Part shown: positions 1 to 10,601 of the stretch, in pieces | Layout of the letters: each line of letters begins with the position of its first letter | Numbering within the stretch: the first letter of the stretch is position 1 | Source: Tritrichomonas musculus | Lineage: Eukaryota; Parabasalia; Tritrichomonadida; Tritrichomonadidae | Direction of reading: 5' to 3' | DNA length: 64,000 nucleotides | NCBI GenBank assembly: GCA_039105265.1 | Contig: JAPFFF010000006.1 | Location: forward strand, 4,836,001 to 4,900,000 | Notes under the pieces: generated by a model | Told to the model about the DNA's origin: nothing | The model's database searches: none | Seen by the model: only the letters and a program-made list of their open reading frames with translations | Program-made: the position numbers and the translations under genes

Positions 1-1193
1 ATAAAACTAATTAGAATATTGATTTATTTTAAAATAATAACGAAAATTATTATTCACATCAAGAAAAATGTATATTATTATGGTTAACGTCGGTCGAAAA
101 AAGTATAAATTTTCGATTTACCTAGGAATTTGTAGAGATGAAATAAAATAGCCGATTCGTAGGATAACGATGCATCATTCTAGTTGGAGGCAGTGTTATC
201 AGGAATCGGTCCAACTGGCTGAAGCCACAATCTCTGATCTTCTGTAAGAGAAATATCGGTAGGAGTAGGAGAGGTATTGCCAGTTGGAGATTGAGAAGAA
301 GGTTGAGTCCTTCTGCCAAGATTCAATGATCAAAATTTCTAAAGATGAACGCAAAAAAAATCATAATGATCATAATTGCCGCTATTGGTAAGTATGTGAT
401 TAGTAGGTGAGTTGGTAATTTGGTAACCTCTAGAATTTATATAAGTTTGCATATCTCTTTGAAGAAAAGGTTAAGAACTCGAAATAGGATGACAAGAGTT
501 ATTGTCATCAAAAGCAGATATTTGAATAGGTCCTACTTGAGTCAGATTGGAATTTGTGAAATTATTTTGATTATTATTTCAATTATTCAGTATAAGGAGC
601 AGATTTCGAATACCTAGATTTTCATAGGATAAAACTCAATTTAAGTAATTTGGGATATATATATCCGTCAAAGTTTAATCGGCAGCCGTAAAGCACTCTT
701 CAGGGCCCGGAAGAGATAAGGAACATCAAGTGGACTCAATAAAAGAGGGCGACTCCAATAACAAAGAGAGTAAATTAACTTCGATCTGAGCTATGTATAG
801 TCTATAAATAACGTATAATACTGCAAATTAAAGATGTAAAATAGAGTCAAAAAGACAGTATGATCGAAGGAATCTGAATAAACGAACTGAGGAGGAGAAA
901 TAAAATAGCATAAGAGTAAGAAAAGAAGTTTTGGTTCTAGAATATATATCTGATTGAATGACAAGTATAACGTTAAGAGCTGAGATTGACAAATTGTAAT
1001 GAACTAAGGTAGTATAACTGAGTGATATCTCGGGTGGTCGAACATTGTGATATGAGTTCTAATATAATTGAAATCAGTTTTGAAAATTTTGAGAAAACAC
1101 GAAAAGAGTGGTATCAATTGACTCAGCAGAAGGAGCTGAACACGAATATGTTGCTAAAGTTAACCAAAACCTCGGAAATAAAATGAAAAAAAA
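1..1193 (-). mobile_element. Diverged element relic at a tRNA-Asn target site (relic B, open on the left)
   Basis: Read on the minus strand, this stretch begins right after the target copy at 1194-1207 with a T8 run and CATTTTATTT, almost as the sequence next to the tRNA gene does (41680-41700). Positions about 1095-1150 resemble the first codons of the split LINE (26230-26280). About 640-1080 resembles 41190-41600, with shared blocks such as TATAACGTTAAGAGCTGAGA. About 300-632 again resembles the 5' coding part of the split LINE; for example 593-625 matches the region near 26245-26280. No long reading frame survives. It is probably a rearranged or non-autonomous relative of the LINEs, and its 3' end lies outside the window. 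The parentage is inferred from short matches read by eye. Confidence 0.5.
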
Positions 1194-1207
1194 CTCCTCC
1201 CGTGTGG
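1194..1207 (-). repeat. tRNA-Asn 3'-end target copy (site 1)
   Basis: The minus strand reads CCACACGGGAGGAG followed by T8, identical to the last 14 nt of the tRNA-Asn gene at 41702-41715. It separates the 3' end of the split LINE from relic B. Confidence 0.85.
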
Positions 1208-1270
1208 CTTGTTTATTAAATATCATTAGAGTAAAAGCATATATAAATGCATTAATATGTGAGTGATGAC

Positions 1271-4200
1271 TCACTCACGATCAGATGAATCATCTGATTC
1301 ATTTGGGCAATCGGTAGAATCATCAGTAGAATTACCTTCTGCAACATTATGTAACCAATAAGGTGAGGTACCATGATTAGTTAAAACATCAGCAACTTCA
1401 CTATCAGAATAGTTAACATAGGAATCATTGACAGAAACAGGATTCTGATTAGGAGGAGCATCCTCACTCCCAATAAGATCATTCCAAACTTCAGCGCTAC
1501 ATTCACTCATTGATGTTTCAACTGTTTGAACAAAATCTTCAGAGATATTCTCAGAGAAGTCCTCGACATCGGAAAGAACAACATAATTCAATGATCCAGG
1601 ATTATTGGCATCATTAACCAAGCCATTGTTTACAGATCTGGATCTAGGTCTCCAATTGTAGGCAATACACATTGATTCCTTAAGAGTAGCCATGACCATT
1701 TTCTTACTCATCTTCTTCCAGTCAGCTTCCGTGTTAGTTAATTTCTTCAATTCATCAATCGTCTCCTTAGGTAATGCACCAAGTGAGGAGAGAATAAAGA
1801 AAAGTCAGCATCACAGTTAAACTGATTATTGCAATCATTTACCAGGCTATTGTATTTATTGATCTTCTGGTTCCCATCGACATCCGTATACATACCATAT
1901 GAAATGGTGATTTCAACAATGTACAACTTATCATCCTTCCACCACCACAAGTCAGGTTTGAGATTCGTGTTGTCACCTTCAAGTCGAGCGCCGTCGCGTC
2001 CGCGAACGACTTGATTTGAATGTACTACACAATGCTTGTTGTTAATAATGTAATCTCTAAGGATTGCAGCAACAGCATCATGCCTAATTGTGAATTCATT
2101 CTTCCTGTATTGGCATCCATTAAGTAAATGATGGATTGTTTCAAGTTGACCACATTTCTTGCATTTTCCATTATCTTCAATACAAGTCCTTCTCCTTCTC
2201 ATGCTTCCTATAAATAAAGAGCCAAGTCTAGCTTTAAATGCAAAGTTCACAATTGAATCAGCGGCATCAGCCTTAGGAGAAGTAAAGAAACTGCTAATCG
2301 GAGAGTTGGTAAGCAATTCGAACGAGTGTCATTTGAGTTTATGGCGTAAAAGAGACATATTATGTCTTCTTTGAGAAATTTTCATGAGGGATTTCATGAT
2401 TCTGTTTTTGTTAACATCTTCCTCTAGGTGATTGTCATCATCAATTAAGGATTGAAGTACAAAGCCATTGACATTCTGCGTGAGCTTAAATTTCAGGTCG
2501 TGCAAGGCTTTAACAGCGCGGGATAGAAGGTTCGAAGTACCGCGTTTGGTGTTGCCTTTAATGGAACCTGTGTCGTTAGTTGGAACATTAAGGAAAGGAG
2601 AATCTAAATCAGCTTCTGCTTCACGATACTTCATTTCGTCATTGTCTGACGCTCAGATTAAATACCTGACATTAGTGTCTTTAGATTCATGCATTCACAC
2701 ATACAATCTGATAGTCAAAGCTTTGTGTCTCTCGACTAAACTTTGCAAGTTCAATCCTCCATCAATTTTTGAGGTGTAGAACCAATCACAGGAATACCAG
2801 CAGCTTTAATCTTTTTGGATATTTGGTTACGAATGTGAGCATCAACATCCAATAGTTTATTAATAGGGGCTGCATTAATCATTAATTCATAGTCGACTCT
2901 TGGGAGAATAAAGCGTTTAATTGCATCAATAGTTTGAACGGTTTTCAGAGAACTATTAGCAATCCTGCTTACATCTTGTTTCATACACAAAAGTTTTTGA
3001 AAAATGTGCTTTTTCCTTTTGGAAACTTTAGCTGCGAGAGGAAGGCCGAGGTATTGAGTAGAACCCTGGATGCATATGTTGTCAACCTCTTCATTGTTAA
3101 TCATGAAATGATTCTGAATGGTACCTCTAGTACCGTTATCAATGATGAAAGCAAAAGATGAACATTTTTTCGCATTAATCACCATGTTTCCTGCATAGAT
3201 ACAGAAATTTTCAACTGTATGTATCAAGTTATTCATACCAATCTCCGTGTCAGAAAATAAAACAATGTCATCAGCATAAGCTTGTACTGCTGTGCTTCTA
3301 TTAAACCAGTGGTAACCATCGTCCTCTGCCATGCTATTCAACTTAATTAGAAGTGGTTCAATGCATAGATTGAATGAAGTCGGAGAAAGAGGGCAACCCT
3401 GTTTAACTCCTTTACCGAAAACAATTTCATTACTAACTGAACCGTTTGAAATAATTCTAGTGAAGAATCTTTATAAGAAGAGAGCACACACTTGACAAAT
3501 GTCAAGCGAATTCTTTTTAATAAGATCATGTGGAACAGATCCGAATGCATCCTTAAAATCAATCGTCATAATGTACAGGTTCTTCCTGTGACGCGCAGCA
3601 TGATGAATCATCTCATCAGCAATAACAAAATATTCTGCTGCACCACAAGGAATTTTCATAAAACCTTTTTGTTGGCTATTGATAAACTTCCTTCTATCAT
3701 TCAAGAGTTGCATTGAACGTGAGATGTGACACATAATTATTCTGTACAAAGTGGGAGTAATAGAGATAGGTCTCCAAGACCGAGTAGCATCAGGGTCTCC
3801 TTTCTTGTAAATCATAACTGTCTTACAAGTTTTAAGCAAAGAGGGGAAATTTCTTCTAGCAAGCATCGACATCAACGTTCGCTTGATCAATTTAACAGTA
3901 ACATCATTGCCAATCTTCCATATCGCATTGCAAATACCATCGCATCCAACAGCAGAAAGATTGGATCTGCTGTTAATGGCTGCTTTGATAGCTTTCTCAT
4001 CAAGAAGCATTTCCTCGAAACAAGTAACATCTTCGTCATTGAGTTTTCTGAAGAGATCAAACTGACCATCTGGCTCGAAAGTCGTGACTTCCTTCCAAGC
4101 CGTACCGTAATCTAACTCAAAGTCTTCGACTGGAACAACACATTCTGGAGAATCTCTCTTGAGAATGAACCAGTCAAGGGTTTTTTTTGAATCTTCCTTA

Positions 4201-4627
4201 TAAGCTTTTTGAATGAACTTTGTGAAAGAAGCCGAAGAGTTCTTGTTGAATTTTAATTCAAGTTCTTCAAGTTTTGAATGGAGGAAACGAATTTTATCCT
4301 CAAAGTTATCAGCATTAAGTAATGCTTCAATGGCATAAATATCCCTGCCCGAAAGGAATTGCACAAAATCATCAGGAGCACGGGATAGACACTCTAACAT
4401 TTTGTCTTTGAGATTAGCTATCAAGTTATGTGTAGGTTGGTCTTCGCGGTCACTAGATATCAAATTGTGGATTAATTCAATACCAGCTACGAATTTAGTA
4501 GCTGCTTTCAATTGTATAGGCATCTCGAAGGAGCGAGTATTAACAACTTTGCCTTTCCTAGTGAACGTAGGAATGTGTAAGGCGCTGCGGATTTCTTTAC
4601 GAAGAATAATATTAATCTTAGATAAGA
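1271..4627 (-). pseudogene. LINE polyprotein remnant, 3' half (reverse transcriptase and endonuclease)
   Basis: Minus-strand frame segments match the C-terminal half of the intact LINE protein in order. Segment 3471-4523 carries the early RT motifs (GDPDATRSWRPI, TIDFKDAFGSVPH). Segment 2751-3341 carries the catalytic YADD box. Segment 2329-2634 is the thumb/linker region. Segment 1747-2316 has the CKKCGQLETIHHLLNGC zinc knuckle and the KPDLWWW...VEITISYG restriction-like endonuclease core. Segment 1271-1750 is the acidic tail. Frame changes fall near 1750, 2320, 2640, 3340 and 3470. It cannot make the full protein. Confidence 0.9.
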
Positions 4628-4633
4628 CACCTT
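4628..4633. repeat. Polinton target-site duplication, left copy
   Basis: CACCTT directly precedes the left terminus AGTAGTGATGG and recurs directly after the right terminus at 23251-23256. A 6-bp duplication is the known signature of Polinton integrase. Confidence 0.9.
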
Positions 4634-4958
4634 AGTAGTGATGGTTGTTCCGTTCGAAGGTCAAATAGAAATTCATTTATGACCGACACCACTGCCCTAA
4701 TTTAGAAGGTCATCTTACTATTTTTGAATTAACCCTAACTGATACTCATAACTAGGAATAAGTGGTCAGCATCATAGGGCCACATTGATGTTCACTTATG
4801 ATCACTCATGACCGCCACTATTGCCCTAGTTTAGAAGGTCATCTAACTATTTTTGAATTGACCCTAACTGATACTCATAACTAGGAATAAGTGGTCAGCA
4901 TCATGGGGTTATATAGATGTTCACTTATGACTGCCACTATTGCCCTAGTTTTGAAGGC
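4634..4958 (+). repeat. Polinton left terminal inverted repeat
   Basis: It matches the reverse complement of 22926-23250 without a visible difference. Inside it a unit starting CCCTA(A/G)TTTAGAAGG begins at about 4695, recurs at about 4824, and recurs in part at about 4943, so the terminus is itself built of direct repeats of about 120-130 bp. Confidence 0.95.
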
Positions 4959-4974
4959 TAGGGGTACTTACTAC

Positions 4975-5040
4975 GAAAGGTCATACTAAAGGTTATCCTA
5001 AAGGTTGTACTGAAGGTTGTACTGAAGGTCATACTAAAGG
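4975..5040 (+). repeat. Short tandem repeats beside the left terminal repeat
   Basis: Five to six imperfect units of about 12 bp, of the type AAGGTTGTACTG or AAGGTCATACTA. They lie between the terminal repeat and the first gene and are not seen at the right end. Confidence 0.75.
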
Positions 5041-5110
5041 GACTCTCTTACTACCAATCACATTCCACCAGTAACCTAAATTTGTTAAAATAATATTTTA
5101 TTTTGTATAA

Positions 5111-5608
5111 ATGGAAATTGACACTGATATACTATTAAAAATTTTAAATGGTATCACCGATTTGTGCCAAGATGTCAAGCATTTGATTAAACGTATGAAC
5201 CATAAACAGCCATTTCCTAATCCAAGCACAACGGTACAGCCTAAGAATTTCGTTCGAAGCGACTCACCTCCTGAGACAACTTTGTTGAGTGTGAGCGAAC
5301 CATCTATTGAACATCCTCGACCTCGTTTAAATCGCACCCATATATTCAATCGAAGCAAGTTCCTGGATATTGGGGATCACGACCGATTGATCCAATATGT
5401 CTCATCAAAGGATGTAATCGATGCAGTATCCAACGTGGAACCTCATAAACGTATATCCCTATTGCGTAAACTAATATTCGATAACCTAAATTTAAGTATC
5501 TCCATGTATATGACCCAAAAACTACTCAACACCCATATGACTATAAATGTTCCTCCTAGTGAAACGACTCTAACCCCCGAAGTTGAGATTGATACAATCG
5601 ATTTCTAG
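5111..5608 (+). CDS. Polinton protein of unknown function, 165 aa
   Basis: I do not recognise this protein. It begins with an acidic/hydrophobic helix (MEIDTDILLKILNGITDLC), has a proline- and serine-rich middle, and ends with an acidic stretch (EVEIDTIDF). It is the first gene inside the left terminus, and its stop lies about 70 bp before the polymerase start. The T-rich tract TATTTTATTTTG lies just before the ATG, as at most genes of this element. No catalytic motif, signal peptide or membrane segment is visible. Confidence 0.7.
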   Translation: MEIDTDILLKILNGITDLCQDVKHLIKRMNHKQPFPNPSTTVQPKNFVRSDSPPETTLLSVSEPSIEHPRPRLNRTHIFNRSKFLDIGDHDRLIQYVSSKDVIDAVSNVEPHKRISLLRKLIFDNLNLSISMYMTQKLLNTHMTINVPPSETTLTPEVEIDTIDF

Positions 5609-5678
5609 CCAAAATTCAAAAATAATGTTTAATCAATATTTTTACCGATTACAATTTTATATTTTTACGTTTGGGCAA

Positions 5679-8600
5679 ATGAGTTGTATCTCGAATAAGA
5701 ATTTTGGTGCAATTCCTTCATGGACTATCAAAAATTATATCAATATCATCAACAATGAGTTCGGTGGTAACATCCCAACCAACACTACATTTGTTGCTCA
5801 ACTGAGCAAACTCACGAAGTACCTAAATTATAACTCATTTGTAGCTCGCACAGGTTTCAATCCCAATGGTATACTCCAAGAATCTCATTTTGATACATTC
5901 TTTGGACAACTGAGGGCTGAACGCCTTGCAGATGATAATGATTACTTCAATAAATTCAATAGAGCTGATTACAAAATTAATGAACCCATTGATGTACTTC
6001 AACATATGAATACTCAAGATAAGTTTCAACAAAAACTTGAAAATGATCGAAGGGAACGCCAAATACAATATAATATTGATGTTGCAAAATGTGCTTTGCA
6101 GGAAGCTCAAAAATTGATTCGTGAAAATGAGTATCCACCAATACTTCCACCTCCCACAACTCATAAGAAACCAATTCGGTATGATGAGCAGCCTTCATAT
6201 ATAAAGAGATTGAATGACAAACTGGATAACGATTACTTCAATAAATTCAATAGAGCTGATTACAAAATTAATGACCCCATTGATGTACTTCAACATATGA
6301 ATACCCAAGATGAGTTCCAACAGCAATTAGATGATGAACGTAAAGTATATTCATATTTCAACAAATATTATCCCGAATATCTCGATAGAGCTGAAATACA
6401 AGATATACTCAAAAACAGGTCTAAAGTTATAAAACTAGCTCGTATTATTGATGGTAGCACTGATATTGATGGTATCCCCAAAGATCCTGAAAATAATGAA
6501 ATATTCGAGTACCTTGGCGAGTTCGGTCATGAATTCAAATCGAAACACAATGATTTCCTCATGGTGAACTTACCTGAGGACTACGATAAGGCTGTAGAGG
6601 CTTGGCAAAAATATGCCAAATATGCTGATAATGATTACAATGAACACACGGATATTGATACCTTCGAGCCTATATACATATACTACTTCAACTCGATATC
6701 CTCATTGAACAGTATATATGATGGCTTGCAACAAGTTTATGAACGTGAGGTGAAACCATTCAAAATCTATTTCCAACTCTCGGGTGTATTTGAGTCCTCC
6801 AGTGCTGAGACTGACACATTCCAATATACAGCTAGGGAAATCACTTGGAATAACTATAAATCTGCTACCCCAATTGTGGTTCGTGATGAGCAATCACTTG
6901 ATATCATGAAGTACTATATTGAATCAGTACTGCACTCATATGAAACCTCAACATCGAGCACCAAGTTGATTCTCGTAGGCACAGTTTCATTCACGGTATC
7001 TCGAATGGTCAAGGTTAGTGGACCTATTAAAGAATTACCTCCTGAAATCAAAAATAATAGATTCATCATCACAGACAACGTCGATGACAATCTATGTTGG
7101 TATCGATTTCTTGCTGCATGTCTCGATGATCATCTAGTTAACCCCAAATATCATTGTAATACTAAGAATCGTACGAAAGCAGCTAGGAAACTTATATGTG
7201 AGGAACACAATATAGTGTATTCAACTAAACCATCTCAAGCTGCAATCGACTTCCTGAACAACTATCCGGGTACATCAATTGAAGCTATGAAGGTATCTGC
7301 TGAAAAGCATCATTTGAATATTGACATCTATGAGTACAATGTAGAACTCAAGGTTTATAATCTTCAGGATCAATGGAAATATAATAGTGACAATTCATTA
7401 AGGAAATCTGCATTACTGTTCACTCAAAATCGAATCATTCACATAATGTATATCAAGGATGCTGAAAAGTTGACCAACATTCATATCTGCCCAAAGTGTG
7501 GTTCATATGCACATTACGGTCATCACAATATGAATCGCTTCAAGAACCATGTTGATAACTGTACTGGTGTATTTCGAAAACAATTCATACCTAATCGTGA
7601 ACCACTACCATATTGTCCACATATACTCAACAATCCGGTGTACGAATATTGTTTAGCATATGGTCTCGAATGGAAACCCAACATATATTACATCACTTAT
7701 GATTTCGAAACTGTTGAACAACCTGTGAATACATCTATTGGTTCATCAACAACTATCAACTCTCGACTGATTCCCCTTAGCGTATCATCATGTGTCAAGT
7801 CGCAATCTGGTTGCTACACACAACACTTCTCATTAAGAGATTCAACTGAGTTCATCATCGAATGGATTGAGTGGTTGTTTGAACAATCCCAGCAAGTGTA
7901 TCACGATAAGGTTCAATATATGAAAACCTTTATTAATCAACCAATTGATACTCTTAATAAAATCGATCGCAACTTGAATGTGATAACCGTATTTGGGTTC
8001 AATTCGAGTAGATTCGATAGTAACCTATTCAAGCAGTATCTCAATTACGATTTCTGGAGTGTCGAACCCAACAGTATCATCGGTACCGCATCATCATTGA
8101 AGCAATTCATATTGAAGTCCTCAAAATATAACACCAAGTTGAGATTCATCGATGCACAATCATTCGTTGCTGGAGGTACATTACGACAATTTGGTGTAGA
8201 TTTTGGTGGACTCGAGAATAGCAGTAAAGGTGTGTTCCCATATGAAGCTATCAATACTGAGAATTACAATGAGGTTCTCTCACAAACGGAGCCCTTTGAA
8301 TATGAAGCATTCTACAGCTACCTCAACCAAAAGAATCCATTGACACCAGATGATTACAAACTATATCTCGAGGATGCCAAAAATTATAAAACCCGATGGG
8401 ATTACCTGTTGGCATACAATGATAATGATGTTGAGATGATGATTAAACCCATTGATAACTTGATAACCCTCAATGCTCAGTACAACGTTGATCTCATATC
8501 GAATCTCTCGTTGAGTAAGAATGCATCTTGTATCAAGTATGCACTTGCGTATAAGGAATTTGATCCCAATACTGAATACTCTATACAAAACCCATCGAAT

Positions 8601-10568
8601 ACTTTCAAACCAAATCTCAAGTGGTGGAGATTCAAATGTGAGAACTACTATAACCAGGATGTCAAATATAATCAATCCCATAAGGACTCTCCCAGGAACC
8701 TCGATAAATGTGTTTGCGAGGAGCAGTTTGATGAATTCATGAAAATGTACAACAATCCTGATACCGGTAAGTGTCATCTCTGTGGTGAACACTTCACGTG
8801 GACCAATAAGCCTACCCTCGATAGAATCAATAATGATATCGGTCATGAACTCAGTAACTGTAAACTCGCTTGTGCTGAATGCAACAGACTTCGCAGTCGT
8901 GATGACCCCAATATAACCAAACTACGAATTCAACTGAAGAAATATTGCAAGATGATGCATCTCCCAACACTCATTAATGATGAGCAGGAATATTATAGTT
9001 TACGGAACAACATCACTGGAGGTCTATCCAATGTCATGCATCGTGTCAACATCAAGGGTCACACTAATATAAATCGTTTTAGATACAACGCCGTTGACCA
9101 CAAGGTAATCTCATATGATACCCCTCACACTATGACTCACATTGTTGGAGTTGATTTCAATAGCTTATACCCATCAGCATTCAGTTCAACCAAACATGAT
9201 TTCAATCCATATCACGGAGGGGTTATGTATATGCCAGGTTCCATGTTGGAGAGATTCGATGTTTATAACAATGGTACCAAAAATATGAAAACCTATAACT
9301 CATGTATGCATATCATCAACAGCCGGAATTTACGAAAGCATCCTAAATATTTGTTCAAAGCGGAGGTCATATTGAAATGCCCAGTATCTAAAATCAATAA
9401 CTTCATCAATTTCCCACCAGTATTTCGCAATTTTGATATCACGAACGATGAAACAACCATTGGTTCATACATGCACAACTACATGACTCACAACAAACTC
9501 CCATCCGCTGATAAAACTGAACGAAAGCTAACTATGTGTGTCGATACGATGGGTACCTATCAAACATTCTCAAATTATTATCTCTGGTTCCTACTCGACC
9601 ATGGGCTTGTCATCGAAGATATCAAAAGTCTCACTAAATATGAAGCTCATCGTGGTTTCAACCCATTTGTTAGTGAGTTCATGAAACGTCGTCAGGATAT
9701 CATTTCTGGAGCTGTATCCGGCAATGAAAAGTTCTACAAGATTAGCATGAATGGTTCATATGGATACGATGGGATGAACACTGAGAAGTTCTCTAAAATA
9801 AAAATATGTTCACGTGATAAGACCTTCCAGAATATCATCTACGATAACTATGTTAGTGGGATCAAATTGAGTGATGACAACTACCTACTCCAAATGAACC
9901 CAAAGAGCTTCAAATGTACGACTTGCCTTCAGGAGTCATTCTGGACACTAGATAATGCCAAATTCTGGTATCTCACATTCATATACGAGTTCATGTACAA
10001 GTGCCTTGATGTGGAGCGATTCCATTTCATAGAGGGAGACACCGATAGTGCATATTTTGCGGTTGCTGGTGATGAATCCAAGGGTTCCAATCAAGAGTTC
10101 AAATACATCATCAAGAATAGAGCATTCTATGATGAGAACATATATAAGTTCATGCCGAATCCCAATATAAATACAATCGCTGATGAGAAGAAAATACTGG
10201 GTCTCTGCATTGAGAAATATGGTGAGAATATGATTGCGTTAGCCCCCAAGTGCTACACCATATTTAATAGTGGCTCTATAACCAAGGCACTCAAACTCAA
10301 GGGGGTCTCCCTCAAGAAGAACCATATCACAAGTGATGATTACAAGGACATCATCGACAATGGCGGTGTGAAGGTTGGCAAAAATATCAATCTACAGATG
10401 ACCATGAATACCAAAATCCAGAGCAAAATCAGTGAGATGACGATGTCCAAGATCACGGTAAACAAGAATGCTCTCACCGGGACACACACCAAAATGATTG
10501 TCCTCGAGAACCAATCCTGTGCACCATTCATCCATGGGCTCACATCAGGGGACTATATTATGCTCTAA
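5679..10568 (+). CDS. polB: Polinton protein-primed DNA polymerase, family B
   Basis: This is the replicative polymerase of the element, 1629 aa from the ATG at 5679. The frame is open further upstream and an alternative ATG lies at 5625; 5679 is preferred because TATATTTTTACG precedes it, as at neighbouring genes. A 32-codon block is duplicated in the N-terminal part (about 5933-6030 and 6226-6322). An OTU-like stretch (DDNLCWYRFLAA) lies around residue 473 and a CPKC...H...C zinc motif near 604. Exonuclease motifs are DFE (675-677), NSSRFD (775-780) and YNDND (913-917). A zinc-binding HNH-like module spans about 1028-1085. Polymerase motifs are DFNSLYPS (1159), NGSYG (1358), DTDS (1454) and KCY (1524). 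Family members use a terminal-protein primer at the inverted repeats; that is family knowledge, not seen here. Confidence 0.96.
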   Translation: MSCISNKNFGAIPSWTIKNYINIINNEFGGNIPTNTTFVAQLSKLTKYLNYNSFVARTGFNPNGILQESHFDTFFGQLRAERLADDNDYFNKFNRADYKINEPIDVLQHMNTQDKFQQKLENDRRERQIQYNIDVAKCALQEAQKLIRENEYPPILPPPTTHKKPIRYDEQPSYIKRLNDKLDNDYFNKFNRADYKINDPIDVLQHMNTQDEFQQQLDDERKVYSYFNKYYPEYLDRAEIQDILKNRSKVIKLARIIDGSTDIDGIPKDPENNEIFEYLGEFGHEFKSKHNDFLMVNLPEDYDKAVEAWQKYAKYADNDYNEHTDIDTFEPIYIYYFNSISSLNSIYDGLQQVYEREVKPFKIYFQLSGVFESSSAETDTFQYTAREITWNNYKSATPIVVRDEQSLDIMKYYIESVLHSYETSTSSTKLILVGTVSFTVSRMVKVSGPIKELPPEIKNNRFIITDNVDDNLCWYRFLAACLDDHLVNPKYHCNTKNRTKAARKLICEEHNIVYSTKPSQAAIDFLNNYPGTSIEAMKVSAEKHHLNIDIYEYNVELKVYNLQDQWKYNSDNSLRKSALLFTQNRIIHIMYIKDAEKLTNIHICPKCGSYAHYGHHNMNRFKNHVDNCTGVFRKQFIPNREPLPYCPHILNNPVYEYCLAYGLEWKPNIYYITYDFETVEQPVNTSIGSSTTINSRLIPLSVSSCVKSQSGCYTQHFSLRDSTEFIIEWIEWLFEQSQQVYHDKVQYMKTFINQPIDTLNKIDRNLNVITVFGFNSSRFDSNLFKQYLNYDFWSVEPNSIIGTASSLKQFILKSSKYNTKLRFIDAQSFVAGGTLRQFGVDFGGLENSSKGVFPYEAINTENYNEVLSQTEPFEYEAFYSYLNQKNPLTPDDYKLYLEDAKNYKTRWDYLLAYNDNDVEMMIKPIDNLITLNAQYNVDLISNLSLSKNASCIKYALAYKEFDPNTEYSIQNPSNTFKPNLKWWRFKCENYYNQDVKYNQSHKDSPRNLDKCVCEEQFDEFMKMYNNPDTGKCHLCGEHFTWTNKPTLDRINNDIGHELSNCKLACAECNRLRSRDDPNITKLRIQLKKYCKMMHLPTLINDEQEYYSLRNNITGGLSNVMHRVNIKGHTNINRFRYNAVDHKVISYDTPHTMTHIVGVDFNSLYPSAFSSTKHDFNPYHGGVMYMPGSMLERFDVYNNGTKNMKTYNSCMHIINSRNLRKHPKYLFKAEVILKCPVSKINNFINFPPVFRNFDITNDETTIGSYMHNYMTHNKLPSADKTERKLTMCVDTMGTYQTFSNYYLWFLLDHGLVIEDIKSLTKYEAHRGFNPFVSEFMKRRQDIISGAVSGNEKFYKISMNGSYGYDGMNTEKFSKIKICSRDKTFQNIIYDNYVSGIKLSDDNYLLQMNPKSFKCTTCLQESFWTLDNAKFWYLTFIYEFMYKCLDVERFHFIEGDTDSAYFAVAGDESKGSNQEFKYIIKNRAFYDENIYKFMPNPNINTIADEKKILGLCIEKYGENMIALAPKCYTIFNSGSITKALKLKGVSLKKNHITSDDYKDIIDNGGVKVGKNINLQMTMNTKIQSKISEMTMSKITVNKNALTGTHTKMIVLENQSCAPFIHGLTSGDYIML
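8760..8935 (+). other. HNH-like zinc module inside the polymerase gene
   Basis: Polymerase residues about 1028-1085 show CHLC, then PTLDRINNDIGHE, then CKLACAECNRLRS. This spacing of two CxxC pairs around LDRIN...H..N is typical of HNH endonuclease folds. It lies between the third exonuclease motif and the first polymerase motif. The fold is inferred from the motif; activity is unknown. Confidence 0.7.
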
Positions 10569-10601
10569 ATTTGGGTGACAGCAAAATTGCTGCGACCTAC
10601 A

